Shown here: one piece after another, positions 26,793-35,452 of the stretch | How the letters are laid out: each line of letters begins with the position of its first letter | Position numbering within the stretch: the first letter of the stretch is position 1 | From: CADEED01 sp035765415 | GTDB lineage: Bacteria > Pseudomonadota > Gammaproteobacteria > Steroidobacterales > Steroidobacteraceae | Reading direction: 5' to 3' | DNA: 64,000 nt | Assembly: GCA_035765415.1 (NCBI GenBank) | Contig: DASTXR010000047.1 | Location: 1 to 64,000, forward strand | Translations under genes and position numbers: made by a program | Notes under the pieces: generated by a model | The model's database searches: none | What the model saw: only the letters and a program-made list of their open reading frames with translations | Told to the model about the DNA's origin: nothing

Positions 26793-27719
26793 ATGAGCCG
26801 ACGCATCCGCATTTTCCAGGTCGACGCCTTCACCACGGATCGCTTCACCGGCAATCCCGCGGGTGTGGTGCTGGACGCCGATTCGCTCACCGACGCGGAA
26901 ATGCTCGCCATCGCGCGCGAACTCAACAATGCGGACACCGCATTCGTGCTCAAACCCGATTCCGCGGACCACGACCTGCGCGTACGTTTCTTCACGCCGC
27001 GCACTGAAGCCAGCTTCGTCGGCCACGCCACCGTCGCCACGCATTTCGTGTTGTCCCGCGAGGGTGCGCCGCCGTTGCACGCGCTCGGGGCCGGCGGCCG
27101 CGTGCGCCAGCGCCAGAAGTCGGGGCTGGTCGACGTCGAAGTGCGCGGGTCCGGCAATGCACGGCGCATCGCAGTGCGTCAACCGGCGCCGCCGCTCGGC
27201 CGCCAGCTCAACGATCGCGAACGCCTCGCGGTGCTCGACGCGCTGGCTCTATCCACCGGCGACATCGACACGCGTTGCCCGCTGCGCATCGTCGGCGGCG
27301 CGGGCACCCGGCTCATCATCGGAGTGCGCAGCACCGAGCAGCTCAAGCAGCTCAAGCCCGACTACTCGCGCCTCACTACCCTCTCGGCCCAGCTGGGCGC
27401 GGCCGGCTTCTTCGTCTTCACGCTGTCGCACGCGCTCGCCGGCTGCCTCACCGAATCGCGCATGTTCTGCCCGGCGCTCGGCATCCCCGAAGATCCGGTC
27501 AGCGGCAATGCCCACGGATTGTTAGGCGCCTATCTCGCCGAGCAGGGCCTGCTGCCGCACTCGGGCCCCACCGCGCAGTTCACCGGCGCCCAGGGCCATC
27601 ATGTGCACCGCGCCGGGCGCGTCGACGTCGAGCTCGAATTCAGCGAAGCCAGGCTCGACGGCGTGTGGATCGTGGGACAGGCAGTCCAGATCTTCGAGAC
27701 GGAGATGACTTTCGGCTGA
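26793..27719 (+). CDS. PhzF-family epimerase/isomerase-like protein
   Basis: 308 residues with the two-domain diaminopimelate-epimerase fold of PhzF/YddE proteins: FQVDAFTTDRFTGNPAGVVL, FFTPRTEASFVGHATVAT, and C-terminal ESRMFCPALGIPEDPVSGNAHGLLGAYL. At the position of the PhzF catalytic glutamate (usually N-x-S-E-T-x-F) this protein has NNADTAFV, that is Asp. No phenazine genes are present. It stands alone, divergent from the thiamine operon. Reaction unknown. Confidence 0.88.
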   Translation: MSRRIRIFQVDAFTTDRFTGNPAGVVLDADSLTDAEMLAIARELNNADTAFVLKPDSADHDLRVRFFTPRTEASFVGHATVATHFVLSREGAPPLHALGAGGRVRQRQKSGLVDVEVRGSGNARRIAVRQPAPPLGRQLNDRERLAVLDALALSTGDIDTRCPLRIVGGAGTRLIIGVRSTEQLKQLKPDYSRLTTLSAQLGAAGFFVFTLSHALAGCLTESRMFCPALGIPEDPVSGNAHGLLGAYLAEQGLLPHSGPTAQFTGAQGHHVHRAGRVDVELEFSEARLDGVWIVGQAVQIFETEMTFG

Positions 27720-27722
27720 CGG

Positions 27723-28703
27723 TCAGTGAGGCGCGTATTTTTTCGGGTCCACGCCCTCATCCACGGACCTGGGGCTCCAGCCACTCGATCCGCGGATGAT
27801 GCTGTTGGGGATCAACGCTTCGTCCCAACCATCCGCCTCGTCCGGATCGTCACCGGCGCGCAGGATGACGAGTCGCAACGACGGCACCACCCATAACCTC
27901 TGAGTTCCATCGGCGAGCCAGGCCACATCCGCTGCGAACGCACCGCCGACGTTCATCCCCAGCCCCAACGTTGAATGGTTGTGCGTCGGCTTCTGCATGA
28001 GCGCGACGAACCGCGGTGGAGCGAACTGGTTTCCCTCGAACACACCGTCATTGGCGAGCAGGTCGCCTATGCGCATCCAGTCTGCGATCCTGGCGTACAC
28101 CCCGGACCCCTCGCGCTGCACGGAAAACCCGCCAGCGCCCATCGGCTTCCACAGCCGTTCACTGACCAGGGTGTCGAAAGATTGCCGGGTCACTTTCTCG
28201 AGGATCCGCAACAGGACTTCCTCGGAGCCAGGCGAGGAATTCTCGACGCGCTGGCCGAGATGGTTCCGCAGCGTTCCCTTGCCGGCCGGCGTATCGGTGT
28301 ACTCGGGAAGATAGTCGGACGCCGGCTCATCGAGACTCACGATCAGGCGATCATTCATCGCCGATCCCACCAGCAGGGGAATCAGCACGCGGCCGAACTG
28401 GCTCGCCGACATCTGCGTGTCGCGCGTGGTATCGCCCCAGTACTTCTCGAAGACGATATGGCCGCCGCGACCAACGACCAGCGCGGAGCTGTTGCGTTTG
28501 CCGGCGTAGTCCACGGCCTCCTGGATCGCGATTTCGCTGATGCCCGCCTCGGCAGGCGTTACTTTGGGCTGCGGCGGGCCCGGCACGAGCGACACGACGA
28601 TGCGTTCCGATGCCGCATCCGGGGATCGAAAAACCGCGAATGCGACCGCCACGGCCGCCACCACGCCGACCAGCACGATGGCCAACCACCCCGGTTTCTT
28701 CAT
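27723..28703 (-). CDS. Beta-lactamase-fold serine hydrolase homologue, catalytic motifs lost
   Basis: 326 residues with an N-terminal hydrophobic anchor (about 7-24) and a class C beta-lactamase/6-aminohexanoate-dimer-hydrolase-like domain. The region where S-x-x-K is expected reads MSASQFGRVLIPLLVG (Ser99...Gln102), so the general-base Lys is missing. The Y-x-N region reads ENSSPGSEEVLL with no Tyr. The reading frame is intact, so it is probably a pseudoenzyme and not a recent pseudogene. ATG 28703 overlaps the stop of the tandem ABC ATPase gene by 4 bases. Function unknown. Confidence 0.68.
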   Translation of the reverse strand: MKKPGWLAIVLVGVVAAVAVAFAVFRSPDAASERIVVSLVPGPPQPKVTPAEAGISEIAIQEAVDYAGKRNSSALVVGRGGHIVFEKYWGDTTRDTQMSASQFGRVLIPLLVGSAMNDRLIVSLDEPASDYLPEYTDTPAGKGTLRNHLGQRVENSSPGSEEVLLRILEKVTRQSFDTLVSERLWKPMGAGGFSVQREGSGVYARIADWMRIGDLLANDGVFEGNQFAPPRFVALMQKPTHNHSTLGLGMNVGGAFAADVAWLADGTQRLWVVPSLRLVILRAGDDPDEADGWDEALIPNSIIRGSSGWSPRSVDEGVDPKKYAPH

Positions 28704-30196
28704 GCTTCACCCAGTTCGCGGCTGGCGACTGTACGCCCCGCTTTCAATTCCAGAACATGTGTCGTGTGCGCCGGCCACTCTTCGCGATGATGCGTGGCGA
28801 TCACGCAGCTTCCCCCTTCGGCCAGCCATTCATTGAGTCGCTGCGTCAGGTCTGCGCGCGTGGCCCGGTCGAGGCCGGCGAACGGCTCGTCGAGCAGCGC
28901 CAGCCTGGGCTCACGCGCCCAGGCGCGCGCGAACAAGATGCGCCGCGCCTGGCCATACGACATTTCCGCCAGCGTTCGGCCGCGCAGCGCATACATCCCG
29001 AAGCGCCGCAGTGCTCGCTCGGCATGTTTGCGATCGCCCGCGGTAATTGCGTCATTGAGGCCGATGCTGGCGTAACGCCCCGAGGCCACCACTTCCATCA
29101 CCGGCATCCTGGGCGCGTGCCAGGTTTGCAGGTGCGGCGCCACGTACGCAGTGCGCAGCTTGAACTTCTCGAGCGCCACGCCCGGCACGATGCCCGCGCG
29201 CACGATGCTCCCGCCCGACGCCACCGCATGATCCCCGTAGATAGTCCGCAGCAGCGTGGACTTGCCCGAGCCGTTCGGCCCATGCACCACCCAACAGTCT
29301 CCGGCCCGTACATCGATGTTGATGTCGGCGAGGATGTGCGCCTCGTCCACGTGAACGTCGGCATGGCGCATCGCGACCAGGGACCTGCGGCTGCGCGACC
29401 GCGCGCGCGCCTGCGTCCTGCGGGACAGAAACGCCCGCGTGTCCTGCTGCAACAGCGCGCGGGCCTTTACGGCGCGCATCGGGCCGCTGCGCTTCACGGT
29501 GCCCTGCTCCAGTTCGAGCAGGTGCGTCATCGAATCGGGCACATCATGGAGACGATGCGTGGCGAACACCCATGGCATGGACGAACGCGTCGTGTGGTTC
29601 AGCCAATGAAGGAACTGCGCGTGATTGCTGGCATCGAGGCCGTTGGCCACTTCATCGAGCAGCAGCAGTTTTGGCCGGCTGGCAAGTGCGCGTGCGATGA
29701 GCACGAGCCGCCGCTCGCCATAAGAGAGCGTGAGGAACCGGCGTTCCGCCAGCGCGCTGATTCCCAACCGTCGCAATAATGAGCCGACGTGCCGGGCTTC
29801 GACGGGCGTCAGCTCACGCATCGGGATGTCGGTGCGCTGCACACCAGTGCCCACCACTTCGCGCACGCGGAAATTCCACTCGTAGTGCTCGTAGCGGTCC
29901 TGGCGTTCCGCGCCGACGTAGGCAATTTCTTCGCTGACGCCGGCGGGCATGTCGAAGTTTTCACCGCGCCATCGATAGCGCCGCAGCTCGTGGCCCGTGG
30001 GCTTGGGCCACACGCTGCCCGCGAGAAGCTTCAACAACTGGGTTTTGCCTGCGCCGTTTCCACCCACGAGCAACCAGCGCTGCCCGGGCTGGATGCGCCA
30101 GTTCACATCGCGCAGCACTGCGCGTTCGCCGCGATCGAGGTCGATGCGCCGGAGCGTGAGTGAGAGAGATGAATGTGCTGCGCGCGCGCTCGACAT
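28700..30196 (-). CDS. Tandem ABC ATPase, ModF/PhrA-like
   Basis: 498 residues with two complete ABC nucleotide-binding domains and no membrane segment. Domain 1 has Walker A GGNGAGKT, signature LSYGER and Walker B LLLLDEVANGLD. Domain 2 has GPNGSGKS, signature MSYGQAR and LALLDEPFAGLD. This matches the ModF/PhrA (YlmA) type, once called photorepair protein, whose molecular role is unsettled. Neither permease nor binding-protein genes are nearby. It is translationally coupled to the degenerate serine hydrolase. Confidence 0.82.
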   Translation of the reverse strand: MSSARAAHSSLSLTLRRIDLDRGERAVLRDVNWRIQPGQRWLLVGGNGAGKTQLLKLLAGSVWPKPTGHELRRYRWRGENFDMPAGVSEEIAYVGAERQDRYEHYEWNFRVREVVGTGVQRTDIPMRELTPVEARHVGSLLRRLGISALAERRFLTLSYGERRLVLIARALASRPKLLLLDEVANGLDASNHAQFLHWLNHTTRSSMPWVFATHRLHDVPDSMTHLLELEQGTVKRSGPMRAVKARALLQQDTRAFLSRRTQARARSRSRRSLVAMRHADVHVDEAHILADINIDVRAGDCWVVHGPNGSGKSTLLRTIYGDHAVASGGSIVRAGIVPGVALEKFKLRTAYVAPHLQTWHAPRMPVMEVVASGRYASIGLNDAITAGDRKHAERALRRFGMYALRGRTLAEMSYGQARRILFARAWAREPRLALLDEPFAGLDRATRADLTQRLNEWLAEGGSCVIATHHREEWPAHTTHVLELKAGRTVASRELGEA

Positions 30197-30242
30197 GCCG
30201 GCGCGGGAGCTTACCGGCGAAACCCCGGCGGCGCGAGGCGCT

Positions 30243-31106
30243 TCAGGAAACGTTCAACGAGGCAGGCTGGTCGCCGGGCAGGCGTGCGTCGGGTTCGTAG
30301 GCCGGCGCGTCGGCATGTGCGAACAGCGCTTCGAAGTCGGCGGCCAGCACGCTGTCGAACAACTGCTCGATGTCATCCAGCACGAAATAGGTCTTCTGGT
30401 ACGAATCGATGAGGTAGTTGGTACGCAGCACGCGCGGCAGATCGAAGGCGATTCGCTGCGGGCCGGTGCCACGCGTGGCATAAATCGTTTCGCCACTCGA
30501 CGACAGGATGCCCGCGCCGTATGCCCGAAGCCCGCGCGAGGTGCGCACCAGCCCGAATTCCACCGTGTACCAGTAGAGCCTCGCCAGCATTTTGAGCGCG
30601 GCCGGGGTACGCGCGTGCGCGCCAATGGCGCCATAGGCCTGGATGAAATTCGCGAACACGGTGTGCGCGAGCATGGGCACGTGGCCGAAGAAATCGTGGA
30701 AGAGATCGGGCTCGACGAGGTAATCGAGCTCATCGCGACGGCGCATCCACACCGTCACGGGAAAGCGTCGCTCGGCGAGGTGCGCGAAGAAATCCGCCTC
30801 TGGAATGAGCCCCGGCACGCCGATCACTTCGAAACCGGTCAGGCGTTTCAGCCGCTCGCTTGCTTCCTCCAGCACCGGGATGCGCTGCGCGTCGGCGCCT
30901 AACAACCGCAGGCCTGCCACGAACTCCGGCGCGGCGTGTTCGCCCATGAGACCGAGCTGCCGACAATAAAGCGTGCGCCAGATGGCCTGTTCGTCGGCGG
31001 TGTAGTCGTCGTACTTCTGGGGGACCCGGAAGTCGGGAGCGGCGTGGGAGTAGTTGCCGCGCAGTTTGACGGGCGCCTGGGAAGGAGCAGCGGGTAATCG
31101 GGCCAT
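30243..31106 (-). CDS. phhA: Phenylalanine 4-monooxygenase
   Basis: Bacterial monodomain aromatic amino-acid hydroxylase, 287 residues, making tyrosine from phenylalanine with tetrahydropterin and O2. The iron ligands are His137 and His142 in LFHDFFGHVP and Glu183 in YWYTVEFGL. The pterin-binding stretch GLIPEADFF is present. It is divergent from an Lrp/AsnC regulator over an AT-rich gap. It would feed the hpd-maiA-scoAB tyrosine operon at 12-15 kb. The pterin-recycling carbinolamine dehydratase (phhB) is not adjacent. Confidence 0.96.
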   Translation of the reverse strand: MARLPAAPSQAPVKLRGNYSHAAPDFRVPQKYDDYTADEQAIWRTLYCRQLGLMGEHAAPEFVAGLRLLGADAQRIPVLEEASERLKRLTGFEVIGVPGLIPEADFFAHLAERRFPVTVWMRRRDELDYLVEPDLFHDFFGHVPMLAHTVFANFIQAYGAIGAHARTPAALKMLARLYWYTVEFGLVRTSRGLRAYGAGILSSSGETIYATRGTGPQRIAFDLPRVLRTNYLIDSYQKTYFVLDDIEQLFDSVLAADFEALFAHADAPAYEPDARLPGDQPASLNVS

Positions 31107-31151
31107 GCCGCATCTTGCTCTGCCGTGTTTGCAGAAAAATGGCTATTTTTG

Positions 31152-31166
31152 TCAGGATCAACCTGA
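31152..31166. promoter_or_regulatory. Candidate Lrp/AsnC operator, phhA/lrp gap
   Basis: TCAGG-ATCAA-CCTGA is a perfect 5-bp inverted repeat with a 5-nt spacer inside the AT-rich divergent region. The 15-bp size matches typical Lrp-family sites. Confidence 0.45.
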
Positions 31167-31220
31167 ATATTTGGCGCTAATCTCTACAAATGAGAAAGAT
31201 TGTGGTCAAATCCACCAATT

Positions 31221-31697
31221 ATGAAGCTCGACAAGACAGATAGACGAATCCTGGATGTCTTGCAGCGGGACGGGCGGATCAGCGTCACCGACCTCGCGGA
31301 GCGCGTAGGCCTCTCGGCCACGCCGTGCGCGCGGCGCATGAGGCAGCTCGAAGAGTCAGGGCTCATCCAGGGATATGCAGCCATCGTCGACCCCAAGCGC
31401 GCGGGGCAGACGATCCAGGCCATCGTGCAGATCAAGCTGGAGCAGCACTCCGATGAGATCGTGGAGCGCTTCCGGCGCACGCTGATCGACCGGCCCGAAG
31501 TGCTCGCCTGTTACACCATGACCGGCGAAATGGACTTCCTGTTGCACGTGATCGTGCGCGACATCGACGCGTTATCCGACTTCACCATGCGGCGCTTGTT
31601 GCGCGTCTCCGGCGTTCGCGACGTCACTTCGTCCATCGTGCTCGAAACCGTGAAGCGCTCGCCGGTCATTCCGCTGGAAGAGCTGGCGCCGGAGTGA
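31221..31697 (+). CDS. Lrp/AsnC-family transcriptional regulator
   Basis: 158 residues. The N-terminal HTH is LDKTDRRILDVLQRDGRISV, then RVGLSATPCARRMRQLEESGLI. The RAM/ACT effector domain follows, with GQTIQAIVQIKLEQHS, LACYTMTGEMDFLLHVIV and VTSSIVLETVKRS. ATG 31221 is preferred; a TTG at 31200 is the only alternative. Divergent from phhA, so it is likely the phenylalanine/tyrosine-responsive activator of phhA. The ligand is inference by neighbourhood. Confidence 0.9.
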   Translation: MKLDKTDRRILDVLQRDGRISVTDLAERVGLSATPCARRMRQLEESGLIQGYAAIVDPKRAGQTIQAIVQIKLEQHSDEIVERFRRTLIDRPEVLACYTMTGEMDFLLHVIVRDIDALSDFTMRRLLRVSGVRDVTSSIVLETVKRSPVIPLEELAPE

Positions 31698-31823
31698 CCG
31701 CTGCCCGGCAACACGGGCTGGTCGGAGATGAAGCCCGACATGTGCGCAGGATGCAGCCCGCCGGGCCGGGGCAAGTGCGTACTGCGGCCATTGAGGCTGC
31801 GCATTCCCACGCGTAGTTAGGAC

Positions 31824-32528
31824 CTAACCCGCAAGGCGCGCCAGCACGTGAGCCACCACCCGGTCGCAACGCTCGGCGCCGAAGTCGAAGATCTCCGAGC
31901 TCTCGCCCTGCAGGCGGCGCGACAGCTCGACACGCAGCAACCGCTGTGCCCGGAACAGCCGCGTGCGCACGGTGGTGGCGTTCACGCCGAGGCAGTAGGC
32001 AGTCTCGCGAACGTCCATGCCTTCGACGGCGCGCAGCATGAATACCGTGCGGAAATTCTCCGGCAGGGTATCGATGGCATGTTCCAGCAGAGCGCGCGCG
32101 TGCGTGGCTTCCAGGAATTGATCGGCGGATCGCGCCTCGCTCGCGGCGGCTTCCTCCGCCACCACGGCGTCGTCTCCGGCTTCGTCGAACGACACTGTGT
32201 CGTCGTGAATGCGTCGGCGCATCATGAGTGCCTCGTTGAATGCCACCCGCGTGATCCACGCGCCGAACTTTCCGCTGGGCTGGTAAGTGTCGAGCTTGGT
32301 GAAAACGCGAAGGTAGGTTTCCTGCACCGCGTCCTGAGCTGCATCGCCATCGCGAAGCACACTGCGCGTGACACGGAATAGTCGCCGATTGTGTCGGCGC
32401 ATCAGCGCCTCGAACGCCACGCGATTGTTTTCGCGTGCCAGCGCGACGAGCCCGTCATCTGACAGATCGCCGTAACTACGCCAACCGGCTGGTTGCTGGA
32501 AAGGGCCCGATTCGAGAGAGGCGTTCAT
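31824..32528 (-). CDS. RNA polymerase sigma factor, ECF/sigma-70 family
   Basis: 234 residues. Region 2 is VAFEALMRRHNRRLFRVTRSVL, then QDAVQETYLRVFTKLDTYQP and FGAWITRVAFNEALMMRRR. Region 4 is ENFRTVFMLRAVEGMDVRETAYCLGVNATTVRTRLFRAQRLLR. ATG 32528 is chosen; the open frame upstream crosses the promoter of the divergent oxidoreductase gene. No anti-sigma gene is adjacent. The C-terminal extension (SSEIFDFGAERCDRVVAHVLARL) resembles ECF groups that have a DUF-type tail. Divergent from a membrane-anchored reductase, its candidate target. Confidence 0.9.
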   Translation of the reverse strand: MNASLESGPFQQPAGWRSYGDLSDDGLVALARENNRVAFEALMRRHNRRLFRVTRSVLRDGDAAQDAVQETYLRVFTKLDTYQPSGKFGAWITRVAFNEALMMRRRIHDDTVSFDEAGDDAVVAEEAAASEARSADQFLEATHARALLEHAIDTLPENFRTVFMLRAVEGMDVRETAYCLGVNATTVRTRLFRAQRLLRVELSRRLQGESSEIFDFGAERCDRVVAHVLARLAG

Positions 32529-32594
32529 AGGGTGACAATGCTCCTGTCCTTGGATTTGTTCCCGGCCGCGCGAGATCGGTATATACGGGAGCCC

Positions 32595-33704
32595 ATGAAA
32601 CGGCGCTACAAATTTCTGCTTTGGACCGCAGGCACGCTGGCGGTGGCCGTCCTGGGACTGCGGATCGTGCTCAGCCACGACGCTCCCTGCGGGCCAGGCA
32701 CGCCACTGGCCGCCGGCGAGACGCCGATGAATGGCTGGGTGCATCGATGTTATGGCGGCCCGGAGATCGTTCAATACGAAGAGCTGCCCAAACCCGTGGC
32801 GGCGGATGACGAAGTCATCGTCAGGGTTCATGCCGCGTCGGTGAATCCGCTCGACTGGCATTACATGCGGGGCAAGCCATATGTCATGCGCTTGGATGCA
32901 GGAGTCGGCTCACCGGACGAACCGCAGCTGGGCGTGGACTTCGCCGGAGTCGTCGAGTCGGTCGGGAAAGGTGTCACGAAGTTCAAACCCGGCGACGAAG
33001 TATTCGGCGCCCGCGACGGCGCGTTCTCGCAATACGTGCGGGTGCGCGAGGGCCGCAACATCGTGATGAAGCCCCCTAACCTCTCGTTCGAGGAAGCGGC
33101 CGCCGTTCCGATCGCGGCCATCACCGCGCTGCGGGCGCTGCGCGATCACGGAAAACTCCAGGCTGGCGAGAAAATACTCGTGAACGGCGCCTCGGGTGGC
33201 GTCGGCACCTTCGCCGTGCAGATCGCGAAGTTGATGGGCGCCGAGGTCACCGGCGTGTGCAGCGGCCGCAATGTGGAGTTGGTGCGCTCGCTCGGCGCGG
33301 ATCATGTCGTCGACTACACGAAGGATGACTTCACCGCGGGGGCAACGAAATACGACCTGATCGTCGACAACGTCTTCACGCATTCCTTGTCTGACTATCG
33401 CCGCGTGCTCACGGACGAAGGGCGCTTCGTCATCGTGGGTTCCAACAATGACGGTGATTACCTCGGCCCCATGGCCGATGCCATCAAGGCCGGGATCTAC
33501 GATCGTTTCGTGAGCCAGGAATTCGGATTCATGATGGCGACGCTTGCACCCGAAGACCTGGCGACGCTCGCAGGCTGGCTGGCGGAAGGGAAGATCAAGT
33601 CGGTCCTCGATCGCACGTACAAATTCAGCGAAGTGCCGGAGGCGATCCGGTACGTGGAAACGGGGCGTGCGCGCGGGAAGGTGGTGGTCAGGTTCGAACA
33701 GTAG
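32595..33704 (+). CDS. Membrane-anchored zinc-less MDR oxidoreductase
   Basis: Medium-chain dehydrogenase/reductase of the quinone-oxidoreductase branch, 369 residues. It has VHAASVNPLDWHYMRG, DFAGVVESVGKGVTKFKPGDEVFG and the nucleotide site VNGASGGVGTFAVQIAK. Catalytic zinc ligands are absent. Unusually for MDR proteins the N terminus is a hydrophobic helix (FLLWTAGTLAVAVLGLRIVL, residues 7-26), predicting inner-membrane anchoring or export. Which side the NADPH domain faces cannot be decided. Start ATG 32595; TATATA lies just upstream. Divergent from an ECF sigma factor. Confidence 0.82.
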   Translation: MKRRYKFLLWTAGTLAVAVLGLRIVLSHDAPCGPGTPLAAGETPMNGWVHRCYGGPEIVQYEELPKPVAADDEVIVRVHAASVNPLDWHYMRGKPYVMRLDAGVGSPDEPQLGVDFAGVVESVGKGVTKFKPGDEVFGARDGAFSQYVRVREGRNIVMKPPNLSFEEAAAVPIAAITALRALRDHGKLQAGEKILVNGASGGVGTFAVQIAKLMGAEVTGVCSGRNVELVRSLGADHVVDYTKDDFTAGATKYDLIVDNVFTHSLSDYRRVLTDEGRFVIVGSNNDGDYLGPMADAIKAGIYDRFVSQEFGFMMATLAPEDLATLAGWLAEGKIKSVLDRTYKFSEVPEAIRYVETGRARGKVVVRFEQ

Positions 33705-33768
33705 TCCAGCTACTGCTGCTGCACTGCGGCACCGCGGCCTGTCGCAAGACGCTCGAGATTGCCGTGCC

Positions 33769-33774
33769 TATAAT
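33769..33774 (+). promoter_or_regulatory. -10 element of the cox cluster
   Basis: TATAAT 60 bp before the first cox-cluster gene, in the 129-bp gap after the oxidoreductase. No convincing -35 hexamer at 17 bp, suggesting an activator-dependent promoter. Confidence 0.4.
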
Positions 33775-33833
33775 CGCCACGCGCCCGCCGTTCTGCACGT
33801 AAAGTAAGAATACGAACTCAAAGGATTGGTTCG

Positions 33834-34514
33834 ATGGGATGCCTGCTCAAACAAGGTGGCGGACTTCATCCGCGGCTTCGCATTGGCGCCGTTTTGTTAG
33901 CCGCCGGCGAAGGCCGTCGCATGGGTGGCGTCGTCAAGTCACTCATTCGACTGCAGGGCGTGCCGCTCATCAATCGACAACTGGTGGCGTTGAGCGGCGC
34001 GGGAATCGACGAAGTCGTCGTCGTCACCGGGCACGCGCGCGAAGCCATCGAACAGCAGGTCCGAAGCTTCGTCGTAACGCTCGCGCACAACGAGGGCCAT
34101 GCCTCAGGACAGCAGTCCTCGGTCCGTGTCGGCCTCGAGGCACTGAGCGGACCGTTTGACGCCGTGTTCGTGATGCAAGCCGACCAGCCGCTCATCGGCG
34201 CCGGCGATCTGGTCGAGCTGATCGGCGCCTTCAAGAAGCGCGGCGGCGGGCACATCGTCGTTCCCATGGTCGAAGGCCGCCGTGGCAATCCCATCGTGCT
34301 CGACGAAATTGCGATCGCGAAAATCCTCGCGAGCGACATGAATTCCGGCTGCCGTCAGCTCATCGAACAAGAACCCGGGCTGGTGAGCCCGCATCGAACG
34401 GACAATCACAGATTCACGACCGACCTGGATACGCTCGATGACGTGCAACAGCTCGCCGACAGCACCGGATGGCGTTTCGAACTACCGCCGCAGGAGAGCG
34501 TCCCGGTAACCTGA
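33834..34514 (+). CDS. mocA: MocA-like molybdenum cofactor cytidylyltransferase
   Basis: 226-residue NTP-transferase of the MocA/MobA-like family: GAVLLAAGEGRRMGGVVKSL at the N terminus, VVVVTGHAREAIEQQ, MQADQPLIG metal site and GRRGNPIVLDE. E. coli MocA makes molybdopterin cytosine dinucleotide, the form used by CO dehydrogenase and other xanthine-oxidase-family enzymes. As first gene of the cox cluster it probably makes MCD for CoxL. An AAGGA site precedes ATG 33834. Confidence 0.88.
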   Translation: MGCLLKQGGGLHPRLRIGAVLLAAGEGRRMGGVVKSLIRLQGVPLINRQLVALSGAGIDEVVVVTGHAREAIEQQVRSFVVTLAHNEGHASGQQSSVRVGLEALSGPFDAVFVMQADQPLIGAGDLVELIGAFKKRGGGHIVVPMVEGRRGNPIVLDEIAIAKILASDMNSGCRQLIEQEPGLVSPHRTDNHRFTTDLDTLDDVQQLADSTGWRFELPPQESVPVT

Positions 34515-34565
34515 TCGCCGGCGCGATCTTGCTGGTCTTGCAACCAAAGCAGCGAGGAAGAAGCG

Positions 34566-35432
34566 ATGATTCCACGCCCATTCGAGTACTACGCGCCCGC
34601 GTCGATCCCGGACGCGCTCGGCCTGCTCAAGAAACACGGCGACGAAGCGAAGTTGCTGGCCGGCGGTCACAGTCTGCTGCCGATGATGAAGCTGCGCTTC
34701 GCACAGCCCGGCCATGTCATCGACCTGGGAAAAATTTCCGAGCTGCGCGGTATCCGCGAAGACGGCGGCACGATCCGTATCGGCGCGATGACCAGCGAGA
34801 ACGATCTCATCTGGTCGGCGCTGCTGCAGAAGAAGTGCCCGCTGCTCGTTGAAGGCGCGCGGCAGATTTCCGATCCGCAGGTGCGCTACCGCGGCACGAT
34901 CGGCGGAGACATCTGTCACGGCGACCCCGCCAACGATCATCCGGCGCTGATGCTGGCGCTCGGCGCGTCGTTCGTGCTGCGCTCCTCCGCTGGCGAACGC
35001 GTCGTGCCGGCCGACGGATTCTTCGTCGGTATGTATGCGACGGGAATGCAGGCGGACGAGATCATGACGGAGATTCGCGTTCCGACTCCGCCGCCGGGCA
35101 CGGGCTCCTGCTACTCCAAGCTCAAACGCAAGGTCGGAGATTTCGCGACCGCCGCCGCGGCCGTGACGCTCACCATGAAAGGCGAGACGGTTTCACAAGT
35201 GGCGATCGCGCTCACGAATGTGGGCCCTACTCCGCTAAAGGCGCGCGCCGCCGAAGATGCGCTCCGCGGCAAACCGCTGACCGACGAGAACATCGGCAAC
35301 GCCGCCCGCCTGGCGATGTCGATCTGCGACCCGTCGCCCGATCAACGCGGCAGCACCGAATACAAGACCGCGATGGCCGGCGAGATGACACAACGCGCGT
35401 TACGCACCGCCGGCTCGCGCGCGCTCCGTTGA
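34566..35432 (+). CDS. coxM: CO dehydrogenase medium (FAD) subunit CoxM
   Basis: 288 residues, FAD-binding subunit of the aerobic Mo-Cu CO dehydrogenase. The two flavin motifs AGGHSLLPMMKLRFA and TIGGDICHGDPANDHPA match CoxM closely. Start MIPRPFEYYAPASIPDAL is typical. It transfers electrons from the Fe-S subunit to quinone. It is 51 bp after the mocA-like gene and precedes coxS by 20 bp. It resembles form I CO dehydrogenase more than nicotinate or xanthine dehydrogenases. Confidence 0.94.
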   Translation: MIPRPFEYYAPASIPDALGLLKKHGDEAKLLAGGHSLLPMMKLRFAQPGHVIDLGKISELRGIREDGGTIRIGAMTSENDLIWSALLQKKCPLLVEGARQISDPQVRYRGTIGGDICHGDPANDHPALMLALGASFVLRSSAGERVVPADGFFVGMYATGMQADEIMTEIRVPTPPPGTGSCYSKLKRKVGDFATAAAAVTLTMKGETVSQVAIALTNVGPTPLKARAAEDALRGKPLTDENIGNAARLAMSICDPSPDQRGSTEYKTAMAGEMTQRALRTAGSRALR

Positions 35433-35452
35433 AACAAGAAGAGGACAACAAC

